Positions 1-7,652 of a DNA stretch of 10,474 nucleotides are shown here, piece after piece (the first letter of the stretch is position 1; each line of letters opens with the position of its first letter). The stretch comes from JAQAZP01 sp032127265 (GTDB lineage Bacteria > Acidobacteriota > JAQAZP01). Where the stretch lies: assembly GCA_032127265.1 (NCBI GenBank), contig JAQAZP010000174.1:1-10474 (forward strand), read 5' to 3'. The translations under genes and the position numbers were made by a program. Under the pieces are notes generated by a model that did not search any database, was not told where the DNA came from, and saw only the letters and a list, made by a program, of their open reading frames with translations.

Positions 1-24
1 CTGGCCCTGGCCCTGGCCCTGGCC
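1..24. repeat. CTGGCC hexanucleotide repeat, four copies at the window edge
   Basis: Four perfect tandem CTGGCC units encode Leu-Ala four times inside the hydrophobic core of the esterase signal peptide. The array may extend left of the window. Because the unit is six bases, gain or loss of a copy would change signal-peptide length without shifting the frame. Confidence 0.85.
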
Positions 25-969
25 CTCCTCTCGATTGGTCTCCTCGCCACTGGCTGCCTGCGGTCGCTTCCTGTTCGGGGGAATCCCGGCCAGGGGACGT
101 TCAAGCAGAAAATGGACCTCAAGGCCGATCATTTCCGTCGCAGCTACCTGGTGCACCTGCCGCCCGATACCACGGCGGACGAGCCGCTGCCGCTGGTGGT
201 GGTGATCCACGGCGCCTTCGATACCGGGAAGAAGATGGAGAAGCTCACCGGGTTCAGCCGTATCGCCGACCGCGAAGGTTTCATCGCGCTTTATCCCAAC
301 GGTATGGGGCTGGGCAGTCTCTTTCGCCACTGGAACTCCGGACACTGCTGCGGCCGGGCCCAGGTGCTCGGCGTGGACGACCCCGCGTTCCTCGAGACGG
401 TGATTGCCGAGGTTCGCGAGCGGTTCAACGTCGATCCGCGGCGGATTTACATCGTGGGCAATTCCAACGGCGGGATGCTGACCCACCACATGGCGGCGCG
501 GGATTCAGATCTCTTTGCCGCGGCCGCCGTGGTTTCCGGCACAATCGGCGGCCGGCCCACCGCCGACGAAGATGTCTGGCGTATCCCCCAACCGGAGCAC
601 CCGCTGCCGATGATGATTTTCCACGGACGGACCGATGAGATCATCCCCTTCGAGGGCGGGGATGACCGCCGGAGCAAGGAAGGCCGCACATATCTCTCTG
701 TCGATGAATCAGCCCGCTTCTGGGCCGAGGCCAACGGCGCGGCTTCCGAGCCGGAGGAGGAGGCGCTGTATGACGGGCGCGTTGTCCTCAGCCTCTGGAG
801 CGGGGAGGGTGCGGCGCCGGTAGTGCTGTATTCCATCGACAACTGGGGTCATGTCTGGCCCGGAACGGCCTTCATGGATGCGAAGAAAGATCCGGACCTT
901 GCCGGTTTTGACGCTGCGGAACTGGTCTGGGCGTTTTTCCGGACATGGTCAAAGCCGGCGGCGGAATGA
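1..969 (+). CDS. Lipoprotein esterase, PHB depolymerase/LpqC-like family (5' end missing)
   Basis: This is a predicted alpha/beta-hydrolase that cleaves esters outside the cytoplasm. The frame is open from base 1, so the true start lies left of the window. An internal ATG at 112 would lose the export signal and is not the start. The first 18 codons give a Leu/Ala-rich hydrophobic stretch ending in ATGC, with the Cys codon at 55-57, which fits a lipobox and so membrane anchoring. The catalytic triad is visible: Ser in GNSNG (codon 463-465), Asp in HGRTDE (634-636) and His in WGHVWPG (850-852). The HGAF oxyanion segment and the WNSGHCCG segment typical of this family are also present. The true substrate (polyhydroxyalkanoate, feruloyl or another ester) cannot be told from sequence. 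The rudS-like gene follows after 59 bases on the same strand, possibly co-transcribed. Confidence 0.85.
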   Translation: MALALALALLSIGLLATGCLRSLPVRGNPGQGTFKQKMDLKADHFRRSYLVHLPPDTTADEPLPLVVVIHGAFDTGKKMEKLTGFSRIADREGFIALYPNGMGLGSLFRHWNSGHCCGRAQVLGVDDPAFLETVIAEVRERFNVDPRRIYIVGNSNGGMLTHHMAARDSDLFAAAAVVSGTIGGRPTADEDVWRIPQPEHPLPMMIFHGRTDEIIPFEGGDDRRSKEGRTYLSVDESARFWAEANGAASEPEEEALYDGRVVLSLWSGEGAAPVVLYSIDNWGHVWPGTAFMDAKKDPDLAGFDAAELVWAFFRTWSKPAAE

Positions 970-1013
970 TATTCGAGAATTCGATGAAAAGGGGGCCGGC
1001 CCCGGCAACAACC

Positions 1014-1021
1014 AGGAAGGG
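1014..1021 (+). promoter_or_regulatory. Ribosome binding site that decides the GTG start of the RudS-like gene
   Basis: AGGAAGGG lies 7 bases before the GTG at 1029, an ideal spacing. The upstream in-frame ATGs at 945 and 984 have no comparable purine-rich site and would add a low-complexity N-terminus before the conserved IGISSCLLG segment. GTG 1029 is therefore preferred. Confidence 0.75.
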
Positions 1022-1028
1022 TGACATC

Positions 1029-1976
1029 GTGGAACAGATTCGGATCGGCATCAGCAGCTGCCTGCTCGGCGAGAAAGTCCGCTACGACGGCCAGCACAAG
1101 CTCGACCGGTTCTGCCGGGACGTGCTGGGGGAATACGTCGAATACGTCCCGGTCTGCCCCGAGGTGGAGTGCGGACTGCCGGTCCCCCGGGAGTCGATGC
1201 ACCTCGAGGGGGATCCGGAGGCGCCGCGGCTGATCACCACCAGGACCCGCAAGGATCTCACCGATCAGATGGTGACCTGGGCCAACCGGCGGGTCAGGGA
1301 GCTGGAAAAGGAAGAGCTCGGCGGGTTCATTTTCAAGAGCCGTTCGCCGAGCAGCGGCATGGAACGGGTTAAGATCTACGACAGCAACAAAATCCCAAAG
1401 AACTCCGGCTCAGGGCTGTTTGCCAGCGCCTTCATGAAGCACTTCCCGCTGCTGCCGGTGGAGGAGGAGGGGCGGCTCCACGACGCGGTGCTGCGCGAGA
1501 GTTTCATCGAGCGGATCTTTATCTTCAAGCGCTGGCAGCAGATGACCGCCGGGGGGCTGAAGCGGGGCGCCCTGGTGGATTTCCACAGCCGGCACAAGCT
1601 GGCCATCATGGCCCACAGCCCGAAGCACCTCAAACTTCTCGGCCCGCTGGTGGCCGCCGCCAAGTCCGCGCCGCCAATGCTACTGTTCACTGAATACCAG
1701 AAGCTCCTCCAGGAAGGGCTCAAACTGCGGGCCACGGTGCGCAAGAACACCAACGTGCTGCAGCACATGATGGGCTACTTCAAGAAGGTGCTCTCCAGCG
1801 ACGAGAAGGCCGAGCTGCTGGAAGTGATCGGGCGCTACCACTCGGAGTTGGTGCCGTTGATCGTCCCGCTGACCCTCTTCAACCACTACGTGCGCAAGTT
1901 CGAGGAGCCGTATCTCGCGCTGCAGACCTACCTCAACCCGCACCCCATCGAACTGAAGCTGCGCAACCATGCCTGA
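1029..1976 (+). CDS. DUF523 (TudS-like)-DUF1722 two-domain protein, RudS-like tRNA desulfidase candidate
   Basis: From the GTG start this is a 315-residue protein. Residues 4-150 form a DUF523 domain (IGISSCLLG at 6-14, VRYDG, CPEVECG at 43-49, FKSRSPSSGMERV at 102-114). Residues about 185-300 form a DUF1722/YbgA domain beginning FHSRHKLAIMAHSP. DUF523 members such as TudS are [4Fe-4S] desulfurases of thiouracil, and the DUF523-DUF1722 fusion RudS removes sulfur from 4-thiouridine in tRNA. By homology this protein may act on thiolated tRNA or nucleobases in the cytoplasm. Cys11 and Cys43 are present. The third expected cluster ligand, Cys in SP[ST]CG, is Ser109 (AGC at 1353-1355). Cys48 and Cys29 are other candidates for a ligand. 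Family assignment is firm; the activity is uncertain because of the Ser. Confidence 0.85.
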   Translation: MEQIRIGISSCLLGEKVRYDGQHKLDRFCRDVLGEYVEYVPVCPEVECGLPVPRESMHLEGDPEAPRLITTRTRKDLTDQMVTWANRRVRELEKEELGGFIFKSRSPSSGMERVKIYDSNKIPKNSGSGLFASAFMKHFPLLPVEEEGRLHDAVLRESFIERIFIFKRWQQMTAGGLKRGALVDFHSRHKLAIMAHSPKHLKLLGPLVAAAKSAPPMLLFTEYQKLLQEGLKLRATVRKNTNVLQHMMGYFKKVLSSDEKAELLEVIGRYHSELVPLIVPLTLFNHYVRKFEEPYLALQTYLNPHPIELKLRNHA

Positions 1977-2077
1977 GCAGGGGCCCCGTGCACCGTGGTT
2001 CGCCGTTTCGGGAGGGTGTGCCGGACCGGCAGTTTGTCCGCCGGCTCCCCGGGGGTGCAGTTCCCGCCAAATTTCTG

Positions 2078-2083
2078 TAAAAT
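2078..2083 (+). promoter_or_regulatory. Possible -10 element upstream of sucA
   Basis: The 197-base gap between the RudS-like gene and sucA contains one conspicuously AT-rich block at about 2069-2088, unlike the GC-rich surroundings. TAAAAT at 2078-2083 could be a -10 box about 90 bases before the sucA start. No good -35 sequence is seen 16-18 bases upstream, so it would be a weak or activator-dependent promoter. No U-tract terminator for the upstream gene is visible; only GC-rich inverted repeats occur around 2021-2045. Confidence 0.3.
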
Positions 2084-2143
2084 AATAAGCCCCGTGGAGG
2101 CCGCCCGGCGGAGACGCGGCGTATCCCCTGTGATGTCTCAGAA

Positions 2144-2164
2144 CACCGTGACCGGTGCAAGGAG
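2144..2164 (+). promoter_or_regulatory. Hairpin abutting the sucA ribosome binding site
   Basis: CACCG (2144-2148) and CGGTG (2153-2157) can pair across a TGAC loop. One base later comes AAGGAG (2159-2164), which sits 9 bases before the GTG start at 2174 and supports that start. The Shine-Dalgarno call is good; a regulatory role for the short stem is inference. Confidence 0.45.
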
Positions 2165-2173
2165 TGACTGAAA

Positions 2174-4921
2174 GTGTCCCAGAGCAGTGAACCGGCGGAT
2201 ATCAATGCGCCGTTGACGGTGGAAGCGAACGCCGACTACGTTGACCAGCTCTACCGGCAGTGGCTGGAGGAACCTTCCTCGGTGTCCCGCGACTGGCAGA
2301 TCTTCTTCCAGGGCTTCAAGCTGGCTGATGACTCGCCCGCCGCCGTCGTGTCGGACGATTCCTATCTGCAGTCCAAAGTGGCCAGTCTGATCTTCGCCTA
2401 CCGCAGCAGCGGCCACCTCATTGCCCAGCTCGATCCCCTGGGCAACAACCTCACCGAGCATCCGCACCTGGCCCTCGAGGCCTTCGACCTCGGTGAGGAG
2501 GACCTGGACAAGGTATTCGACACCGGCCACCTCGGCGGCCCGCAAAAGGCGAAGCTGCGCGACATTATCGCCCAGCTCCAGGAGACCTACTGCCGGTCGG
2601 TGGGCGTGGAATACATCCATATCCAGGACCGCGAGATCCGCCGCTGGCTCCAGGCCCGGATGGAGCCGAACCGCAACCGGCCCGCGTTCTCCCTCGAACG
2701 GAAGCACGAGATTCTCGAATTGCTCATCGACGCCGAGAGTTTCGAGCTGTTTCTCCAGAAGCGCTACCCGGGCCAGAAACGGTTCTCCCTCGAAGGGGCC
2801 GAGGCGACAATACCCGGCTTCCACGCCCTGCTGGAGCTGGCCCCCGAGCTGGGGATTGAGGAACTGGTAGTGGGGATGGCCCACCGCGGGCGCCTCAACG
2901 TGCTGGCCAACATCCTCGACAAGCCCTACTCGATGATCTTCTCCGAGTTCGAGGGCAACTTCATCCCCGAGACCGTGGGCGGCGACGGCGACGTGAAATA
3001 CCACCTGGGCTTCAGCTCGGACCACATCAACCGCCAGGGCCACGTGCTGCACCTCAGCCTGACCTCCAATCCCAGCCACCTCGAGGCGGTGGACCCGGTG
3101 GTCCAGGGGCGGGCCCGGGGCAAGCAGGTGCTGCACGCCGACACCGAGGAGCGGCGCAAGGTGGTGCCCTTCCTGATCCACGGCGACGCGGCCTTTGCCG
3201 GCCAGGGCCTGGTGGCCGAGACGCTGAACCTCTCGCAGCTCAAGGGCTACAGGACCGGCGGCACGGTACACCTGATCGTCAACAACCAGATCGGTTTCAC
3301 CACCCTGCCCCCCGAGTCGCGGTCCACCCTTTACTCCACCGACGTGGCCAAGATGATCGAGGCGCCGATCTTCCATGTCAACGGCGACGACCCCGAAGCG
3401 GTGGCCATGGTGATGGAACTGGCGCTGGAGTTCCGGCACACCTTCGGCCAGGATGTGGTGGTGGACATGATCTGCTACCGCCGCCACGGCCACAACGAGA
3501 GCGACGAGCCGGCCTTCACCCAGCCCCAGCTCTACGCCAAGATCAAGGACCGGCCGCCGGTGCGCCGGCTCTACGAAGAGCAGTTGCGTGCCGCCGGCGA
3601 GCTCACCGGCGAGGAGTCTGAACAACTGGCCATCCGCTTCCGGGACCAGTTGCAAAAGGCCCTGGACGAGACCAGGGAGAAAATCCCCGAACTGGAGATC
3701 CACTCCTTCGGCCACCGCTGGACCGGGCTGAACAACCCCTATTCCAACCAGCCGGTGCAGACCGGTGTGGATCACTGGCTGCTGATGGACGTGGCCCGGG
3801 CGTTGACCGGAGTGCCTGAGGGTTTCACCCTCAACCCCAAGGTGGCCCGCAAGCTGCCGCTGCAGCTGAAGGCCATTGACCAGCGGGAGACGGTGGACTG
3901 GGCCTTTGCCGAACTGCTCTCCCTGGGCAGCCTGCTGCACGAGAAATTTCCGGTACGGCTCAGCGGCCAGGACTCGGCCCGGGGCACCTTCTCCCAGCGC
4001 CACGCCGTCTGGTCCGACGGGGTGACCGCCGAGAACCACATCCCGCTGATGCACATCCACCCCCAGCAGGCGCGCTTCTGCGTCTACAACAGCCTGCTCT
4101 CCGAGGCGGCGGTGCTGGGGTTCGAGCACGGCTATTCTCGTGTGGACCCGCGGATGCTGGTGATCTGGGAGGCGCAGTTCGGTGATTTCGCCAACGGCGC
4201 CCAGGTGATCATCGACCAGTTCATCGTCAGCTCCCAGTCCAAGTGGCAGCGGACCAGCGGGCTGGTGATGCTGTTGCCCCACGGCTACGAGGGGCAGGGG
4301 CCCGAACACTCCAACGCCTACCTCGAGCGCTACCTCGCCGCCTGCGCCGAGGACAACATCCAGGTCTGCAACATGACCACCCCGGCGCAGTACTTCCACG
4401 CGCTGCGGCGCCAGCAGTACCGGCCCTTCCGCCGGCCACTGATCGTCATGTCGCCGAAAAGCCTGCTGCGCCACCCGCGGGCCGTTTCTCCGGTGAGCGA
4501 GTTGATCCACGGCTGTTTCCGCGAACTGCTCGACGAGCCGGCGGAGGCCGGGCCGTTTACCCGGTTGGTGCTCTGCAGCGGCAAGGTTTACTACGACCTG
4601 CTGGAACAGAAAGAGAAGGACGGGCTGGACAATGTCGCCCTGGTGCGGGTTGAACAGTTCTACCCCTGGCCGGCGGAGATGATGGACATATTGGCCGAGC
4701 GTTACGGTGGTGTGGACGAAGTGGTGTGGGTCCAGGAGGAGCCGGCCAACCGCGGTGGCTGGACGTTCATGTTCCCGCGGCTTTACGAGTTGTTCGGCCG
4801 CCGCGTGATCCGTTATTCCGGCCGCGCGGCCAGCGCCAGCCCGGCCACCGGGTCACTGAAAATTCACCGCCGCGAACAGGAAGAACTGGTGGCCCAGGCC
4901 CTCACCGGAAGCTGGGCATAA
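2174..4921 (+). CDS. sucA: 2-oxoglutarate dehydrogenase E1 component
   Basis: This is the thiamine-diphosphate subunit (915 residues; E. coli SucA has 933) that decarboxylates 2-oxoglutarate and passes the succinyl group to the lipoyl arm of SucB. It has the N-terminal E2-contact segment (about 18-48, YVDQLYRQWLEEP), an E1 dehydrogenase domain (about 180-500), a transketolase pyrimidine domain (about 570-755) and the C-terminal E1o domain. Key residues are present: His237 in GMAHRGRLN, His277 in YHLGFSSD, Asp338 in HGDAAFAGQG and Asn371 in VNNQIGF (Mg-ThDP binding), RRHGHNESDEP, and His712 in PEHSNA, matching E. coli His260, His298, Asp333, Asn366 and His729. Start is GTG with AAGGAG 9 bases upstream. 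First gene of the sucA-sucB-lpdA operon. No disruption is seen. Confidence 0.97.
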   Translation: MSQSSEPADINAPLTVEANADYVDQLYRQWLEEPSSVSRDWQIFFQGFKLADDSPAAVVSDDSYLQSKVASLIFAYRSSGHLIAQLDPLGNNLTEHPHLALEAFDLGEEDLDKVFDTGHLGGPQKAKLRDIIAQLQETYCRSVGVEYIHIQDREIRRWLQARMEPNRNRPAFSLERKHEILELLIDAESFELFLQKRYPGQKRFSLEGAEATIPGFHALLELAPELGIEELVVGMAHRGRLNVLANILDKPYSMIFSEFEGNFIPETVGGDGDVKYHLGFSSDHINRQGHVLHLSLTSNPSHLEAVDPVVQGRARGKQVLHADTEERRKVVPFLIHGDAAFAGQGLVAETLNLSQLKGYRTGGTVHLIVNNQIGFTTLPPESRSTLYSTDVAKMIEAPIFHVNGDDPEAVAMVMELALEFRHTFGQDVVVDMICYRRHGHNESDEPAFTQPQLYAKIKDRPPVRRLYEEQLRAAGELTGEESEQLAIRFRDQLQKALDETREKIPELEIHSFGHRWTGLNNPYSNQPVQTGVDHWLLMDVARALTGVPEGFTLNPKVARKLPLQLKAIDQRETVDWAFAELLSLGSLLHEKFPVRLSGQDSARGTFSQRHAVWSDGVTAENHIPLMHIHPQQARFCVYNSLLSEAAVLGFEHGYSRVDPRMLVIWEAQFGDFANGAQVIIDQFIVSSQSKWQRTSGLVMLLPHGYEGQGPEHSNAYLERYLAACAEDNIQVCNMTTPAQYFHALRRQQYRPFRRPLIVMSPKSLLRHPRAVSPVSELIHGCFRELLDEPAEAGPFTRLVLCSGKVYYDLLEQKEKDGLDNVALVRVEQFYPWPAEMMDILAERYGGVDEVVWVQEEPANRGGWTFMFPRLYELFGRRVIRYSGRAASASPATGSLKIHRREQEELVAQALTGSWA

Positions 4922-4957
4922 GAGAAGACGACACCAAGTAAGAGGAGTCCCGAGACA

Positions 4958-6229
4958 ATGGCCGAGGTCAAGATACCGGAAGTGGGCGAATCGATCACCG
5001 AGGGGATCCTGGTGGAGTGGCTCGCCGGCGACGGGGCGATGGTCAAGGTGGACGACCCCCTCTTCGTCCTGGAGACGGACAAGATCACCATGGACGTGGT
5101 ATCCGAGGTCGCCGGGAAACTGGCCATCCAGGTGGCCGCCGGCGAAACCGTGGCCATTGGCCAGATCGTGGGATTGATCGACACCGAGGCTGCCGGCGAC
5201 ACGGCGGCGCCCCCGGCCGACACCGCTCCGGCGGCTGGGGCTAATGCCCCTGAACCTGCCGCGGCGGGGGAGACCGGCGATCTGGCGCCGGCGGTGCGGC
5301 GGCTGGTTGCGGAGCACGGCCTCACGCCGTCGGCGATCAGCGGCAGCGGCAAGGGCGGCCGGATCACCAAGGAGGACGTACTGTCCCACCTGGAAAAGAA
5401 GAGCGTACGTGCCGCATCGGCCACTCCGGCTGCACCCGTCGTGCCCGAGGCCGCGCCCCTCGATACTCCGGCGATCGCCCCGGCGCCGGCGGTGCCCCCG
5501 CGGCCCAGCGGCCCGGTCACCTCGGCCGACGGCCGGGAGACCCGAGAGCCGATGACCTCGCTGCGCAAGCGGGTGGCCGAGCGGCTGCTCCTGGCCCAGC
5601 AGAGCGCGGCCATCCTCACCACCTTCAACGAGCTGGACATGAGCGCGGTGATGGCCCTGCGCACCGAGCGCCAGGAAGCCTTCCAGCAGAAGTTCGGCAT
5701 CAAGCTCGGCTTCATGTCCTTCTTCATCAAGGCCACGGTGGAAGCCTTGCGCGCCGTGCCGGCGATCAACGCCCGTGTCGAGGGCGACGACATCGTGCAC
5801 AACCATTACTTCGACATCGGCGTGGCGGTGGGTACCGAACGCGGCCTGGTGGTGCCGGTGATCCGGGACGCCGACCAGCTGAGCTACGACGGGGTGGAAA
5901 AAGTCATTGCCGACCTGGCCGGCCGGGCCCGGGACCGCAAGCTGACGCTTAACGACCTCAGCGGCGGGGTGTTCAGCGTCTCCAACGGCGGGATTTACGG
6001 CAACATGATGAGCACGCCGATCATCAACCCGCCGCAAAGCGGCATCCTCGGGATGCACGCGATCAAGAAACGGGCCGTGGTGGTGGACGACGAGATCGTA
6101 GTGCGGCCGATGATGTATGTCGCCCTCTCTTACGACCACCGGCTGGTGGACGGCAAGGAGGCGGTGACCTTCCTCAAGACCATCGTTGACTATGTGGAGA
6201 ACCCTGACCCGGCCCTGCTGGGGCTCTGA
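4958..6229 (+). CDS. sucB: Dihydrolipoyllysine-residue succinyltransferase, E2 of 2-oxoglutarate dehydrogenase
   Basis: This 423-residue core subunit transfers the succinyl group from its lipoyl arm to CoA. One lipoyl domain spans residues 1-77, with the lipoylated lysine Lys42 in ETDKITMDV. An Ala/Pro-rich flexible linker follows, then a peripheral-subunit-binding domain (109-145, ending GGRITKEDVLSHL), a second Ala/Pro linker, and the catalytic domain (about 197-423). The active-site motif is HRLVDG with His394 and Asp398. The segments GIKLGFMSFF, STPIINPPQSGILGMHAIK and MMYVALSYDH are typical of succinyl- rather than acetyltransferases. It follows sucA by 36 bases; AGAGGAG at 4941-4947 is its ribosome site, 10 bases before ATG. 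Length and domain order are normal for SucB. Confidence 0.97.
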   Translation: MAEVKIPEVGESITEGILVEWLAGDGAMVKVDDPLFVLETDKITMDVVSEVAGKLAIQVAAGETVAIGQIVGLIDTEAAGDTAAPPADTAPAAGANAPEPAAAGETGDLAPAVRRLVAEHGLTPSAISGSGKGGRITKEDVLSHLEKKSVRAASATPAAPVVPEAAPLDTPAIAPAPAVPPRPSGPVTSADGRETREPMTSLRKRVAERLLLAQQSAAILTTFNELDMSAVMALRTERQEAFQQKFGIKLGFMSFFIKATVEALRAVPAINARVEGDDIVHNHYFDIGVAVGTERGLVVPVIRDADQLSYDGVEKVIADLAGRARDRKLTLNDLSGGVFSVSNGGIYGNMMSTPIINPPQSGILGMHAIKKRAVVVDDEIVVRPMMYVALSYDHRLVDGKEAVTFLKTIVDYVENPDPALLGL

Positions 6230-6244
6230 TGGAGACTGGAGACC

Positions 6245-7639
6245 ATGGACAGCTTTGATTTCGCCTTGATCGGCGCCGGACCAGGAGGCTATGTCGCCGC
6301 CATCCGCGCTGCCCAGCTGGGGATGAAAGTGGCCCTCATCGAAGAGCGCGCCACCCTCGGCGGCACCTGCCTCAACGTGGGCTGCGTTCCGTCCAAGGCG
6401 CTGCTGGAGTCGAGCGAGCTGTTCCAGGTGGCCCGGGACCGTCTGGGCGAGCACGGCATCGGGGCTTCAGGCGTGCAGCTCGACCTGGCGAAGATGATGG
6501 AGCGCAAGTCGCGCATCGTCACCGAGGTCACCGACGGCCTGGGTCTGCTGATGAAGAAGAACAAGGTCACCGTGCTGAGCGGCCGGGGAGTGCTGGCCGG
6601 TGGAAAGAAGATCAGGGTGGACAACCCCCAGGGCGGATCAACCGAACTGGAAGCGGAGACCATCGTCCTGGCCATGGGCAGCGTGCCGGTGGAACTGCCC
6701 GGACTGCCTTTTGACGGGAAAAAGATCATCTCCTCCACCGAGGCCCTGGAGCTCACCGAAGTGCCGGGCCGCATGGTGGTGGTGGGCGGCGGGGCCATCG
6801 GCCTCGAGCTGGGCTCTGTCTGGAAACGCCTCGGCGCCGAGGTGACCGTTGTCGAGCTGTTGCCCCGCATCGCAATCTTCTCCGACGTCCAGTTGAGCAA
6901 GGGGCTGAAGAAGGAGCTGGGCAAGCAGGGCATCGAGTTCCTGCTGGAGAGCAAGGTCACTGCCGCCGACATCAGCGGCGGCGAAATTAAGGTGACCGTG
7001 GACGGCAAGGCCGGCGAAAGCGAACTGACCTGTGACACCCTGCTGGTGGCCGTGGGGCGCAAGCCCTGTCTCGACACCGCGGGTCTGGAGGAGGCGGGGG
7101 TGACCATCGACCAGGGCCGGGTGAAAGTCGACCACCAGTGGCGCACCTCGGTGCCCAACATCTACGCCATCGGCGACTTGATCCACGGGCCGATGCTGGC
7201 CCACAAGGCCGAGGACGAGGGCATGGCCGTGGCCGAACTGGCCGCCGGCCAGCCGGGCCACGTGAACTACGACGCCATCCCCAACGTGATCTACACCATG
7301 CCCGAGCTGGCCCAGGTGGGCCTCACCGAAGCCGAGGCCAAGGAAAAGGGCCTCAAGGTCAAGGTGGGCCGCTCCTACTTCAAGGCCAACGCCCGGGCCA
7401 AGAGCCTGGCCGAGGAGGAGGGGCTGGTTAAGGTCATCGCCGATGCCGAGACCGACCGCATCCTCGGTGTGCACATCCTCGGCGCCCGGGCCTCGGACAT
7501 GATCGCCGAAGCGGTGGTGGCCATGGAGTTCCAGGCCTCCTCCGAAGACATCGTCCGCACCTGCCACGCCCACCCCACGCTGTCGGAGATCTTCCGCGAG
7601 GCGGCCATGGCCGTGGACCGGCGCTCGATCCACGGGTAG
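6245..7639 (+). CDS. lpdA: Dihydrolipoyl dehydrogenase (E3)
   Basis: This 464-residue FAD flavoprotein reoxidises the dihydrolipoyl arm of SucB and reduces NAD+. Visible features are the N-terminal FAD motif GAGPGG (10-15), the redox-active disulfide Cys42/Cys47 in GGTCLNVGCVPSK, the NAD-binding motif GGGAIG (181-186), the second FAD contact AIGD (Asp311), and the C-terminal His443-Glu448 catalytic pair in HPTLSE. Length is standard, with no extra N-terminal lipoyl domain. It begins 15 bases after sucB; the gap holds two GGAGAC/GGAGACC copies (6231-6236, 6238-6244), the first at good Shine-Dalgarno spacing (10 bases), the second too close at 3. The symbol lpdA follows its place in the operon; it may also serve other lipoyl complexes. 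Confidence 0.97.
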   Translation: MDSFDFALIGAGPGGYVAAIRAAQLGMKVALIEERATLGGTCLNVGCVPSKALLESSELFQVARDRLGEHGIGASGVQLDLAKMMERKSRIVTEVTDGLGLLMKKNKVTVLSGRGVLAGGKKIRVDNPQGGSTELEAETIVLAMGSVPVELPGLPFDGKKIISSTEALELTEVPGRMVVVGGGAIGLELGSVWKRLGAEVTVVELLPRIAIFSDVQLSKGLKKELGKQGIEFLLESKVTAADISGGEIKVTVDGKAGESELTCDTLLVAVGRKPCLDTAGLEEAGVTIDQGRVKVDHQWRTSVPNIYAIGDLIHGPMLAHKAEDEGMAVAELAAGQPGHVNYDAIPNVIYTMPELAQVGLTEAEAKEKGLKVKVGRSYFKANARAKSLAEEEGLVKVIADAETDRILGVHILGARASDMIAEAVVAMEFQASSEDIVRTCHAHPTLSEIFREAAMAVDRRSIHG

Positions 7640-7652
7640 TCTGTGTTCGATT

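Noticed and set aside
945..1028. Upstream ATG starts (945, 984) for the RudS-like gene
   Set aside because: They lack a ribosome site and overlap or adjoin the esterase stop; GTG 1029 has a strong site and begins right at the conserved domain.
1977..2090. A Rho-independent terminator after the RudS-like gene
   Set aside because: Inverted repeats such as CGGAC/GTCCG (2022-2040) exist but compete with each other and are not followed by a T-run.
2138..4510. A 790-codon open frame on the minus strand opposite sucA
   Set aside because: It is the mirror frame of a GC-rich real gene; its translation is a low-complexity Gly/Leu/Val/His-rich sequence with no recognisable domain, while the plus strand encodes an intact SucA.
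4853..6454. A 533-codon minus-strand open frame opposite sucB and the start of lpdA
   Set aside because: It is a shadow of high-GC codon usage: it spans two real genes and has no family motifs.
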